From positions 4,603,001 to 4,667,000 of the forward strand of contig NZ_LT607413.1 in the NCBI RefSeq assembly GCF_900091495.1: a stretch of 64,000 bases of DNA, read 5' to 3'. Numbering within the stretch: the stretch's first letter is position 1; each line of letters starts with the position of its first letter. Positions 50,813 to 58,989 of the stretch are shown here, one piece after another. The notes beneath the pieces are model-generated. The model had not been told where the DNA came from and searched no databases. It worked only from the letters and a program-made list of their open reading frames with translations. Both the position numbers and the translations under genes were made by a program. The DNA is from Micromonospora echinospora. GTDB taxonomy: Bacteria; Actinomycetota; Actinomycetes; Mycobacteriales; Micromonosporaceae.

Positions 50813-52756
50813 CTATCGGGTACGACGGCAGCGCAGCAACTCGGCGACCGACCACGCCTGGAACGGGCAGCCGGTCGCGCCGTGCGGCGGCAGGCCGTCA
50901 GCCGTTTCACTGACCGAACCTAGGCCATATTCAGTCAAATGTGCCTCAATAGCCACGAACAGTTCATCAACTGAAATTTTGCCTCGACGGCAGGCGTCCA
51001 CGTACGGTCCGAGCAGCCACGGCCAGACCGTCCCCTGGTGGTAGCCGCCGTCCCGCTCGGCCGGCGTGCCCCGGTGCCGGCCGATGAAGCCGGGGGAGTC
51101 GGGGGAGAGGCTGCGCGGCCCCAGCGGGGTGAGCAGCCCGGCCGCGACCCGGCGCAGCGTCGCCTCGTCCGGCTCCAGCGGCGCGTGCGGCAGCGACCAG
51201 GCGAGCAGCTGGTTCGGGCGGAGCAGGTCGTCGTCGTGGTGCGGCGCGCCACCCAGCGGGTACGTCGGCGCGGGCCCGTCCACCACGTCGTAGAGCCAGC
51301 CCGTCGGGGCGGGGAACCGCTCCCGGAACGCGGTCACCGCCCGCTCGTGCAGCCGTTCCAGCTCGCCGATGTCCTGCCCGGCCAGCTCGGTCAACTCGAC
51401 GAGCCCGGCCAACCCGTTGATCCACAGCGCGTTCACCTCGACCGGCTTGCCGGTCCGGGGCGTCACCGGCACCCCGTACACCCGGGCGTCCATCCAGGTC
51501 AGCGCGACACCCGGGGTGCCGCCCTGGGTGAGCAGCCCGTCGGCCGGGTCGACCGCGATGCCGTACCGGGTGCCGGCCAGATGCGCGTCGACCACCCCGC
51601 GCAGCGCCGGCAGCAGCTCGTTACCGAGGTCGATGTCTCCGGTGACGGTGACGTGCCGGTTCACCGCGTGCAGGAACCACAGGGTCGCGTCAACGGTGTT
51701 GTACTCGACCCGCCCGGTGTCGGCGGTGTTCGCCAGCATCCCCTCCGACAGGGTCGCCGCGTACGACCGCAGCAGCTCCCGTCCCTCGGTGGCCCGGTTG
51801 GTGCAGAGGAACAGCCCCTCGTACGAGATCATCGTGTCCCGCGACCAGGCCCCGAACCACGGGTAGCCGGCCACCACGTCGACCGGCGCCTGGTCGGTGC
51901 GCACCACGAACGCGTCGGCGGCCAGGGTCAGCGTCGCCTCCACCGCGTCGGCCGGCCGGGCGGCGGCCACCACCCGCCGGTTGCGTCGCCGGGCGGTCGC
52001 CACCACCTCGGTCGCCGGTGGCGGCTGGAGATCGAGCTGGTCGGCCCAGGCCAGCACGGAGACGGTGTCGCCGGGGCCCGCCAACTGCCCGGCGAAGCGC
52101 CCGGCGTACCAGAGGTCCTCGTCCGGGTGCAGGCCCCGGGCGGCCTCCTCCCGGTGGTGCACGCCCAGCCACCACTGGCCCTCCGGCGTCCAGTCCGGAC
52201 CGGCGAGGCGGAACGCGCCCTCGATCACGGCCCCGCCGTCGACCGGCTCCATCCGGGGCGCGGGGCCGTCCGCGCGGCGCTCGCCGTGCGCGTCCCGCCA
52301 GGTGCAGACCGCCGCCAGCTCCAGGCGCACCGGGCCACCGGAGACCAGCCGGTGTACCACCGCCACGCAGGGGCGGCCGGGCAGCATGGCCAGCTCCCGC
52401 TCGACCACCGTGTCACCGATCCGCCACCGCCACCGGGGCAGGCCGTCGACCAGGGCGAAGTGCTCCAGCAACTCGTACCCGCGTGGGTCGACGTCGCCGG
52501 AGGACCACTCGTGGGCCCCGAGGCGCACCTGTGCGCCGCCGGGGAGCAGCACCGACGCGTCCAGGCTGGCCAGCCCGACCCGCCGGGTCGCCGGGGTGTC
52601 GCCGGCCACCACCAGCAGCCCGTGGTAGCGGCGCGTACGCAGTCCGCTGACGGTGCCCATGGCGTATCCGCCCCGACCGTCGGGCACCAGCCACTCGCGG
52701 GTGGCCCCGCCGGTGAGCTCGCCACAGACCTGCGGACCGAAACCGATCTCGATCAA
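50813..52756 (-). CDS. Glycogen-debranching amylo-alpha-1,6-glucosidase (GDE type, GH133-like)
   Basis: 647 residues. The N-terminal GDE_N-like domain (REWLVPDGRGGYAMGTVSGL, RTRRYHGLLVVA) and C-terminal GDE_C (alpha/alpha)6 catalytic domain are both present: FGAWSRDTMISYEGLFLC, EYNTVDATLWFLHAV, DARVYGVPVTPRTGKPVEVN, GGYHQGTVWPWLLGPYVDA and GCPFQAWSVAELLR. It cleaves alpha-1,6-linked glucose at glycogen branch stubs. The start is probably TTG 52756, four bases after GGAGG. A frame extending further upstream is antisense to the GH63-like gene. Codons 50900-50980 are unusually AT-rich. Confidence 0.9.
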   Translation of the reverse strand: MIEIGFGPQVCGELTGGATREWLVPDGRGGYAMGTVSGLRTRRYHGLLVVAGDTPATRRVGLASLDASVLLPGGAQVRLGAHEWSSGDVDPRGYELLEHFALVDGLPRWRWRIGDTVVERELAMLPGRPCVAVVHRLVSGGPVRLELAAVCTWRDAHGERRADGPAPRMEPVDGGAVIEGAFRLAGPDWTPEGQWWLGVHHREEAARGLHPDEDLWYAGRFAGQLAGPGDTVSVLAWADQLDLQPPPATEVVATARRRNRRVVAAARPADAVEATLTLAADAFVVRTDQAPVDVVAGYPWFGAWSRDTMISYEGLFLCTNRATEGRELLRSYAATLSEGMLANTADTGRVEYNTVDATLWFLHAVNRHVTVTGDIDLGNELLPALRGVVDAHLAGTRYGIAVDPADGLLTQGGTPGVALTWMDARVYGVPVTPRTGKPVEVNALWINGLAGLVELTELAGQDIGELERLHERAVTAFRERFPAPTGWLYDVVDGPAPTYPLGGAPHHDDDLLRPNQLLAWSLPHAPLEPDEATLRRVAAGLLTPLGPRSLSPDSPGFIGRHRGTPAERDGGYHQGTVWPWLLGPYVDACRRGKISVDELFVAIEAHLTEYGLGSVSETADGLPPHGATGCPFQAWSVAELLRCRRTR

Positions 52757-52834
52757 CTTTCCTCCAGCAACGACGTGCAACACGCCACGACGACGGTGGG
52801 TACGGTGGTCAAGTGACCGCGCGGCGTCGAAGAT

Positions 52835-55507
52835 GTGCGGGTGATCACTGACGTGACTCCTCCCATGGCACCGCCCCCCGACGCCGAGCGGATCCGCCTG
52901 GCCCAGGCCGACTCGGGGGAGCAGGACTGGCGCGCATGGGGCCCCTATCTCTCGGAACGGGCCTGGGGGACGGTGCGGGAGGACTACAGCGAACACGGTA
53001 CGGCCTGGGACTACTTTCCCCACGATCATGCTCGGTCCCGAGCGTACCGGTGGAGCGAGGACGGCATGGCGGGCGTCTGCGACGACCGGCAGACGTTCTG
53101 CTTCGCGCTGGCGCTCTGGAACGGCCGGGACCCGATCCTCAAGGAGCGGATGTTCGGCCTCGGCGGCGACGGCGGCAACCACGGCGAGGACGCCAAGGAC
53201 TACTGGTGGTACGAGGACTCCACCCCCACCCACTCCTTCATGCGCTGGCGCTACCACTACCCGCAGGCCGCCTTCCCGTACGACGAACTGGTCGCCGTGA
53301 ACGCGCTGCGCGGCCGGGACGACACCGAGTACGAGCTGGTCGACACCGGCATCTTCGACGACGACCGGTACTGGGCGGTGACCGTCGACTACGCCAAGGA
53401 GTCCCCGACCGACCTGTGCATGGTGGTCACCGTGGCCAACCGGGGTGACCGGGCCGCCCGGCTGCACGTGCTGCCCACCCTGTGGTTCCGCAACACCTGG
53501 GGGTGGGGGCTGCCCGGCAGCGACCGGGTGCCCACCCTGGCCGGCGAGGAGGGCCGGCTGGTCGGCGAGCACCGGGTGCTCGGTCAGCTCGTGCTGGCCG
53601 GGGACGGCACGCCGACGCCGCTGCTCTGCGACAACGAGAGCAACGCCGAGCGGCTCTGGGGGCTGCCCGGCCGGTCCCGCTACCCGAAGGACGGCATCAA
53701 CGACCACGTGGTCGACGGGGCCGACACGGTCAACCCGGACCGCGTCGGCACCAAGGGCGCGCTGCACTACGTGCTGGACGTGCCGGCCGGTGGGCAGCGG
53801 CAGATCCGGCTGCGGCTGACCCGTACCGCGCCGCCGCCCGCCGGCACGCCCGCCCCCGCCCTCGACCTCGGGGCCGGCTTCGAGGCGACGATGCGGACCC
53901 GGCGCTTCGAGGCGGACCGGTTCTTCGCCGACGTCATCCCGGCCGCCGCCAGCGAGGACGAGGCCCTGGTGGCCCGGCAGGCCATCGCCGGGCTGATGTG
54001 GGGCAAGCAGTTCTACCACTTCGACGTGAAACGGTGGCTCGACGGCGACCCGGGCTCCACCCCGCCGCCGGCCGGGCGGCGGCACGGGCGCAACAGCGCC
54101 TGGTGGCACATGAACAGCTTCGACGTCATCTCCATGCCGGACCCGTGGGAGTACCCCTGGTACGCCGCCTGGGACCTGGCGTTCCACTGTGTCAGCATCG
54201 CCCGGGTCGACCCCGGCTTCGCCAAGGAGCAACTGCTGCTCCTGCTCCGCGAGTGGTACCTGCACCCCAACGGGCAGATCCCGGCGTACGAGTGGGCGTT
54301 CGGCGACGTGAACCCCCCGGTGCACGCCTGGGCGGCGTTGAAGGTCTTCGAGATCGACGGCAGCCAGGACCACGAGTTCCTCGCCCGGGTGCTGCACAAA
54401 CTGCTGCTCAACTTCACCTGGTGGGTCAACCGCAAGGACACCCTGGGCAGCAACGTCTTCGAGGGCGGTTTCCTCGGGCTGGACAACGTCGGCCCGTTCG
54501 ACCGGTCGGCCGCGCTGCCGGTGGCCGGGGTGCTGGAGCAGTCCGACGGCACCGGCTGGATGGCCATGTACGCGCTGAACCTGCTCGACATGGCGATCAT
54601 CCTCGCCGAGCGGGACCGGGCGTACGTCGACGTCGCGACGAAGTTCTTCGAACACTTCGCGTACATCGCCGCCGCCGCGTACGACCAGGGGCTCTGGGAC
54701 GACGAGGACGCCTTCTTCTACGACGTGCTGCGGCTGGCCGACGGGACGAAGGTGCCGCTGAAGGTGCGCTCGGTGGTGGGGCTGCTGCCGCTGGCGGCGA
54801 CCACCCGGCTCACCGCGCGGACCCTGCGCCACCTGCCGGAACTGGGCGCCCGGCTGCGCTGGTTCCTGACCAACCGGCCGGAGTACGCCGACGTGGTCGG
54901 AGCCCGCCGGATCGGCCCGGACGGCCGGCAGCAGCGGCTGCTGTCGATGGTCGGTCCGGAGCAGGTGGTCCGGCTGCTGGCCCGGATGCTCGACCCCGAG
55001 GAGTTCCTCTCCGAGTACGGGCTGCGCACCCTCTCCCGGGCCCACCTGGACGAGCCGTTCTCGGTCACCCTCGGCGGGCAGGAGTTCAGCGTCGGGTACG
55101 AGCCAGCCGAGTCGACCAGCGGGCTGTTCGGCGGCAACTCCAACTGGCGTGGGCCGATCTGGATGCCGACGAACTTCCTGCTGGTCAGCGCGCTGCGCGA
55201 CTACGCCGCCTTCTTCGGTGACGACCTCCAGGTGGAGTACCCGACCGGCTCCGGCGTGAAGCGCACCCTCGCCGAGATCGCCGACGACCTCTCCGCCCGC
55301 CTGATCGCCCTGTTCACCCGGGACGGCTGGGGGCGACGGCCGATCTACGGGGCCTGCCAGCTCTTCCAGACCCACCCGGACTGGCGGGACCTGATCGCCT
55401 TCCCCGAGTACTTCCACGGGGACAACGGCGCGGGGCTCGGCGCGTGGCACCAGACCGGCTGGACGGCGCTGGTCGCCGACCTGATCCTCACCCTGCGCCG
55501 CCGCTGA
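52835..55507 (+). CDS. GH63-like (MGH1-like) glucosidase
   Basis: 890 residues, cytoplasmic. The N-terminal part (RAWGPYLSERAWGTVREDYS, AWDYFPHDHARSRAYRWSED) and C-terminal (alpha/alpha)6 part (WHMNSFDVISMPDPWEYPWY, QIPAYEWAFGDVNPPVHAWA, GGNSNWRGPIWMPTNFLLV, FHGDNGAGLGAWHQTGWTAL) are typical of bacterial GH63 relatives, which act on alpha-glucosides or mannosylglycerate-type substrates. It is divergent from the debranching enzyme with an 80-base gap, so shared control is likely. The start is uncertain: GTG 52835 or ATG 52865. Confidence 0.86.
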   Translation: MRVITDVTPPMAPPPDAERIRLAQADSGEQDWRAWGPYLSERAWGTVREDYSEHGTAWDYFPHDHARSRAYRWSEDGMAGVCDDRQTFCFALALWNGRDPILKERMFGLGGDGGNHGEDAKDYWWYEDSTPTHSFMRWRYHYPQAAFPYDELVAVNALRGRDDTEYELVDTGIFDDDRYWAVTVDYAKESPTDLCMVVTVANRGDRAARLHVLPTLWFRNTWGWGLPGSDRVPTLAGEEGRLVGEHRVLGQLVLAGDGTPTPLLCDNESNAERLWGLPGRSRYPKDGINDHVVDGADTVNPDRVGTKGALHYVLDVPAGGQRQIRLRLTRTAPPPAGTPAPALDLGAGFEATMRTRRFEADRFFADVIPAAASEDEALVARQAIAGLMWGKQFYHFDVKRWLDGDPGSTPPPAGRRHGRNSAWWHMNSFDVISMPDPWEYPWYAAWDLAFHCVSIARVDPGFAKEQLLLLLREWYLHPNGQIPAYEWAFGDVNPPVHAWAALKVFEIDGSQDHEFLARVLHKLLLNFTWWVNRKDTLGSNVFEGGFLGLDNVGPFDRSAALPVAGVLEQSDGTGWMAMYALNLLDMAIILAERDRAYVDVATKFFEHFAYIAAAAYDQGLWDDEDAFFYDVLRLADGTKVPLKVRSVVGLLPLAATTRLTARTLRHLPELGARLRWFLTNRPEYADVVGARRIGPDGRQQRLLSMVGPEQVVRLLARMLDPEEFLSEYGLRTLSRAHLDEPFSVTLGGQEFSVGYEPAESTSGLFGGNSNWRGPIWMPTNFLLVSALRDYAAFFGDDLQVEYPTGSGVKRTLAEIADDLSARLIALFTRDGWGRRPIYGACQLFQTHPDWRDLIAFPEYFHGDNGAGLGAWHQTGWTALVADLILTLRRR

Positions 55508-55537
55508 GGCGGTTGCGGGGTGGCGTGGGTGGTGGTT

Positions 55538-55583
55538 GCAGGGGTCCCCTCCTCATCAAAATGCGGTAACAGGGGACCCCTGC
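55538..55583. repeat. Palindromic intergenic repeat, likely bidirectional terminator
   Basis: GCAGGGGTCCCCT (55538-55550) and AGGGGACCCCTGC (55571-55583) are perfect complements around a 20-base spacer rich in A/T. Each arm is itself palindromic (AGGGGWCCCCT). It lies between convergent genes. From memory, similar aggggtcccct elements are dispersed in Micromonospora-type genomes. Confidence 0.75.
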
Positions 55584-55671
55584 TATCACCTCACCTCAGC
55601 CCACCGCCGGCGCCGGCGCCGGCGTGCCGGCGGGGGCGACCCGGACCCGGACCGACCCGGCCCCGGTCCGG

Positions 55672-56079
55672 TCAGCTGACCATCGACAGCAGTTCGCGGC
55701 AGGCCGACTCGCAGGAGCGGCAGGCCTCGGCGCAGATCGCGCAGTGCTCGTGCATGCCGGCGTGGCTGGCGCACTCGTCGCCGCAGGCGCGGCACGCGGT
55801 GATACAGGCCGCCAGCAGGCTCCGGGTGATGTTGGCGTCGTAGCCGGTGTGCCGGGACAGCACCCGGGCGGTGGCCGCGCAGATGTCCGCGCAGTCCAGG
55901 TTCGTCCGGATGCACTTGGTCAGCTCGGTGACCGCCTCCTCGCTCAGGCAGGCGTCGGCGCATGCGGTGCAGGCCTGGGCGCAGGCGTTCAGCTCGTCGA
56001 TCACCCGCGCGAGTCGTACGCGGTCCAGGTTGATCTCCGCCGGGTACGTCCTGAGCATCGGGTTCGTCATCGTTGTCAC
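55672..56079 (-). CDS. Four-helix-bundle copper-binding protein (Csp/DUF326-like)
   Basis: 135 residues with 16 cysteines in CxxxC spacing along four helices: NACAQACTACADACL, KCIRTNLDCADICA, AACITACRACGDECA and HCAICAEACRSCESAC. This is the copper-storage fold in which Cys pairs fill the bundle with Cu(I). No signal peptide is seen, so a cytosolic Csp3-like role. GTG 56079 follows GGGGAGGGG. It stands alone between the palindromic repeat and the HAD gene; no copper regulator is adjacent. Confidence 0.88.
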   Translation of the reverse strand: MTTMTNPMLRTYPAEINLDRVRLARVIDELNACAQACTACADACLSEEAVTELTKCIRTNLDCADICAATARVLSRHTGYDANITRSLLAACITACRACGDECASHAGMHEHCAICAEACRSCESACRELLSMVS

Positions 56080-56209
56080 GGTCTGTCACCCCTCCCCGGG
56101 TCGTCCTCGTCCTCCCCGACCCGATACCCGTTGCGCGGGCCGGAAACCGGGATGAGCGCGGCCGGTCCGGCCGAGTACGGTGTCCCGGGCCGCGCGGGAG
56201 GGGTGGAAC

Positions 56210-56914
56210 GTGGAGCAGGGGCAGCGTCACCACGGCAGGGTGCTCGTCTTCGACGCCGACGACACGCTCTGGGAGAACAACGTCCTGTTCGAGCGAGTCA
56301 TCGACGACTTCCTGGCCTGGGTGGACCATCCCACCCTGGACCGGACCGAGATCCGCGCCATCCTCGACGACATCGAGCGGGCCAACACCGTGGTCCACGG
56401 GTACGGCAGCAAGGTCTTCCTGCACAGCCTGGGGGAGTGCCTGGAGCGGCTGCGGGAGCGTCCGGCCACCGAGCGGGAGCGTCGGGAGATCGACGACCTC
56501 GCGGTGGCGCTGGCCCACCACGAGGTGGAGCTGATGCCGGGCGTCGCGGAGACCCTCGACGAACTGGCCGGGCGGCACGAACTGCTCCTGCTCACCAAGG
56601 GCGACCCGGAGGAGCAGCGGCGCAAGCTGGACGCCTCCGGACTGCTGCACCACTTCCGCGCCGCGCACGTGGTCATGGAGAAGGACACCGACACCTACCG
56701 CCGCCTGGCGCGCGAACACCCCTTCGACCCGGCGGTGGCGTGGATGATCGGCAACTCCCCGAAGTCGGACATCCTGCCGGCGCGGGCGGCCGGGATGGGG
56801 GCGGTGTTCATCCCGAACGACGACACCTGGGTGCTGGAGCACGCCGAGGTGGATCCGGACGACGCCGGGGTGCTGCACCTCACCGCGTTCCCGGACCTGC
56901 TCCGGCACTTCTGA
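56210..56914 (+). CDS. HAD-superfamily hydrolase
   Basis: 234 residues. HAD motifs: I, LVFDADDTLWENN (nucleophile Asp and acid Asp); II, LLLLTKGDPEEQRRKLD; III, the Lys in VVMEKDTDTYRRL; IV, IGNSPKSDILPARAAGMGAV. The cap is all-helical, as in phosphoglycolate phosphatase or haloacid dehalogenase relatives. Expected activity: hydrolysis of a phosphomonoester in the cytoplasm, substrate not readable. GTG 56210 follows GGGAGGGG by six bases; upstream in-frame residues are not conserved-looking. Confidence 0.87.
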   Translation: MEQGQRHHGRVLVFDADDTLWENNVLFERVIDDFLAWVDHPTLDRTEIRAILDDIERANTVVHGYGSKVFLHSLGECLERLRERPATERERREIDDLAVALAHHEVELMPGVAETLDELAGRHELLLLTKGDPEEQRRKLDASGLLHHFRAAHVVMEKDTDTYRRLAREHPFDPAVAWMIGNSPKSDILPARAAGMGAVFIPNDDTWVLEHAEVDPDDAGVLHLTAFPDLLRHF

Positions 56915-57098
56915 CCCGGGGTGGTGGCGTTTCTCGGCCGGTGACGTGAGATCGTGGAGCCTCTCACCTCATTTCCTCGGACAAAATCGCGGATACTGTT
57001 TCTCGACCCCGAACAGCGTCGGTGCCCCCGCTTTCGTTACATCGACATGCCGGTTGTCGCGGTAGACGTTGCTCACCATTTCGAACGGCCGGATCTTC

Positions 57099-57128
57099 TT
57101 GTCCGTGGAATCGCCTTCTGCCTAATCT
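57099..57128 (+). promoter_or_regulatory. Promoter-like -35/-10 pair in the gene-poor stretch
   Basis: TTGTCC (57099-57104), an 18-base spacer and TAATCT (57123-57128) resemble a primary sigma promoter pointing right. No start codon with a ribosome site follows closely. Confidence 0.4.
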
Positions 57129-57302
57129 TGGGGCCGCGTTGCGGCTCGTCGGGGTGAGCCGGGGACGCGACAGGAGTCCGGTGGTGGAGCACCGTGGAGC
57201 TGAGTGCATGCGGGCCGCCTCGCCACATCGGGTCCGACGTCGGGCGTCGTGCCACGCCCGGGGCCCTGAGCGGCGAAACCGCTGCCACGCCGGGCGACTG
57301 GA

Positions 57303-57338
57303 GGTCAGGACCGGGGAGTTGCGGACCCGGTCCTGACC
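57303..57338 (+). terminator. 13-bp perfect hairpin
   Basis: GGTCAGGACCGGG (57303-57315) and CCCGGTCCTGACC (57326-57338) pair perfectly around a 10-base loop, followed by a pyrimidine-rich run (tcctcccacccttctt). It lies about 200 bases after the promoter-like pair. Confidence 0.6.
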
Positions 57339-57659
57339 GATCCTCCCACCCTTCTTCTCGGACTGGTCGAGGTGCGGACTCGCTCTGGTGGCCCGGCAGT
57401 GGAACCCCACACTGGACAGCTTCGGCGTTCGGGAGCGAGCCGATTGCGTACCCGAGAATGAGCGTTTTTCGGGTTGACGCCAGATGGAGACCGGAATGGC
57501 CTCCGGTCCGCCGCTGTCCGGGCTGGTGACCGCCGTCGGAACCGCCGTCGCAATCTCGTTGGTTTCCGCTGCGGAGGACGGCAGGGAACGGGAGCTGCGA
57601 CGCCCTCTTCGTCGGGGCGCGCCAACCCTGAGGTGGGCCCGCTGATGCGCGGGGCGCGG

Positions 57660-58049
57660 TCAGTCGGTCGGCGTGCAGGTGACCGCGGGCAGGGCCGGAC
57701 TGCCCGTCCCCGTGTACCCGAACGTGGCGATGGCGGTGGGCCCGAGCGTGGGGGCGTGGGTGGGTGGGTCGATGGTGTACTGGGTGCCGAACCTGGTGAA
57801 CGTGGCGTCCCAGCCGGTGACGGTGCCCGACGGCACGGTCAGCTTGGCCTGCCACGCGATCCGGTCGGAGCTGATGTTCTTGATGGTGATGTCCGCCTGG
57901 TAGCCGTTGGCCCACGCGACGGTCGAGGTCGTGATGAGGCACCGCAGTGGCGGCTCGTCCGCCGGGGCGGCGGTCGCGGGTGTGGCGCCGGGTGCCACGG
58001 CGATCGCCCCGAGTGCGGCAAGGGCGGCGAAGCGCATCCGTAGAGCCAT
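57660..58049 (-). CDS. Secreted stand-alone carbohydrate-binding protein (CBM2-like)
   Basis: 129 residues: a signal peptide (MRFAALAALGAIAVAPGATP, cleaved near AAPADEP) and one CBM2-like beta-sandwich. CBM2 marks: opening Cys in LRCLITTSTVAWANGYQADI, then IKNISSDRIAWQAKLTVPSG, TGWDATFTRFGTQYTI and the closing Cys near the C-terminus, which would form the usual end-to-end disulfide. No catalytic domain is attached. It probably binds cellulose or chitin. ATG 58049 or 58037. It is the last gene of a minus-strand series. Confidence 0.75.
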   Translation of the reverse strand: MALRMRFAALAALGAIAVAPGATPATAAPADEPPLRCLITTSTVAWANGYQADITIKNISSDRIAWQAKLTVPSGTVTGWDATFTRFGTQYTIDPPTHAPTLGPTAIATFGYTGTGSPALPAVTCTPTD

Positions 58050-58139
58050 GCGGGCAATATATGTTTGTCTATGTACTGCGGTAACCCTACGTTCGGATGA
58101 GCCGGCCGGCGACGGATCACCGCGCAGGTGCCGGAGGGG

Positions 58140-58415
58140 TCAGCTGGCGTCGCCGCGCACGATCGCCACGGCGACCCGGCAGAACTCGTCCATGTCCGGG
58201 GTGAAGCCGGCGGCGATGTCGGGGTGCAGACCGGCGCGGGTCTCGTCCAGCAGCCGCTGGCAGACCTGCTCGACCGGCTCACCGGCGTAGTCGGCGCGGA
58301 CCCGGTCGGTGGCGGCCCGCAGCGCCGATGTGAGCTGCTCCTCCAGTGGGCCCCGCAGTTTCTGCTGCACGGGGTCGAGCCCTCTCGGGTCGAGGGTGAC
58401 GTGTGGCTCCGGCAT
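58140..58415 (-). CDS. Small hypothetical protein
   Basis: 91 residues, alpha-helical and acidic, with no family recognised. GGGAG lies five bases before ATG 58415. The sequence includes GPLEEQLTSALRAATDRVRA and VEQVCQRLLDETRAGLHPDI, so two amphipathic helices. It follows the next upstream gene by 47 bases and is probably cotranscribed. Confidence 0.65.
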   Translation of the reverse strand: MPEPHVTLDPRGLDPVQQKLRGPLEEQLTSALRAATDRVRADYAGEPVEQVCQRLLDETRAGLHPDIAAGFTPDMDEFCRVAVAIVRGDAS

Positions 58416-58462
58416 CGGCGCTCCCTTCGTCGGCGTCCGCGGTACCCCACCGCGGGCGTCGG

Positions 58463-58894
58463 TCAAACCACGGTCGGTGTCTCCGCCACCCGTACCCGGT
58501 ACGAGTACTCCGCCGCCGGCTCCTCGGTGTACGACAGGCGGCGGATCTGTCGGTCGTCGGTGTAGAGGGCGACGGCCACCAGCACGCCCAGGTGGGCCAG
58601 GCCGATGGTGGAGACGCGTTTCCTGGCCGCCAGGACGGCGCAGACCCCGCCGAGCAGCGTGCTGGCGTCGGAGGTGCGGTGTCCGGGTGGGCAACGCAGG
58701 GTCAGGTCGATCTCCACCGGTCCGGTCGGCGGTGTCCATCCGGTCCGTTGCGCGGCGGTGCCGGCGGCCCGGAGCAGGGCACGGACCCGGGTGGCCTGCC
58801 GGTGGCCGGCGGTGACGGCGGACAGGGCCTCGGTCCGGACCGGAGGCAGGCCGCCCACCTCGAACGTGAGGGCGAGAGCGTGGGTGTCCTGCAC
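58463..58894 (-). CDS. Hypothetical protein with weak RusA-like resolvase resemblance
   Basis: 143 residues. GGAGG is seven bases before GTG 58894. The order of elements, a strand PVEIDLTLRCPPGHRTSDAS, a helix, then a strand ending in YTDDRQIRRLSYTEEPA, resembles RusA-type Holliday-junction resolvases, where an Asp pair (DDxQI) binds metal. The first acidic motif (DxDN in RusA) is degenerate (SDASTLL). I treat the resemblance as a hint only. Probable operon with the 91-residue gene downstream. Confidence 0.55.
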   Translation of the reverse strand: MQDTHALALTFEVGGLPPVRTEALSAVTAGHRQATRVRALLRAAGTAAQRTGWTPPTGPVEIDLTLRCPPGHRTSDASTLLGGVCAVLAARKRVSTIGLAHLGVLVAVALYTDDRQIRRLSYTEEPAAEYSYRVRVAETPTVV

Positions 58895-58989
58895 GACGGC
58901 ACCTCCTCTGCTGGGATCCTGCCCAACCGCAGGCGCGCGGGACGGGGGAATCCGCGATCATCCCCCGATCGGGCCGGCCGGCCCGCCCG

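Larger units (their letters stand above)
56915..57659. other. 745-base stretch without a convincing gene
   Basis: Open frames on both strands lack ribosome sites and protein-like composition. The GC is visibly lower between about 56980 and 57130. It contains a promoter-like pair at 57099-57128 and a strong hairpin at 57303-57338. It could be decayed sequence or hold a non-coding RNA. Confidence 0.5.

Noticed and set aside
52757..55450. Long upstream extension of the debranching enzyme frame
   Set aside because: It is antisense to the GH63-like gene. The debranching domain starts right after the TTG at 52756 with GGAGG ahead.
56954..57157. A short ORF after the HAD gene (67 codons)
   Set aside because: No ribosome site, mixed composition and no similarity recognised; treated as part of the gene-poor stretch.
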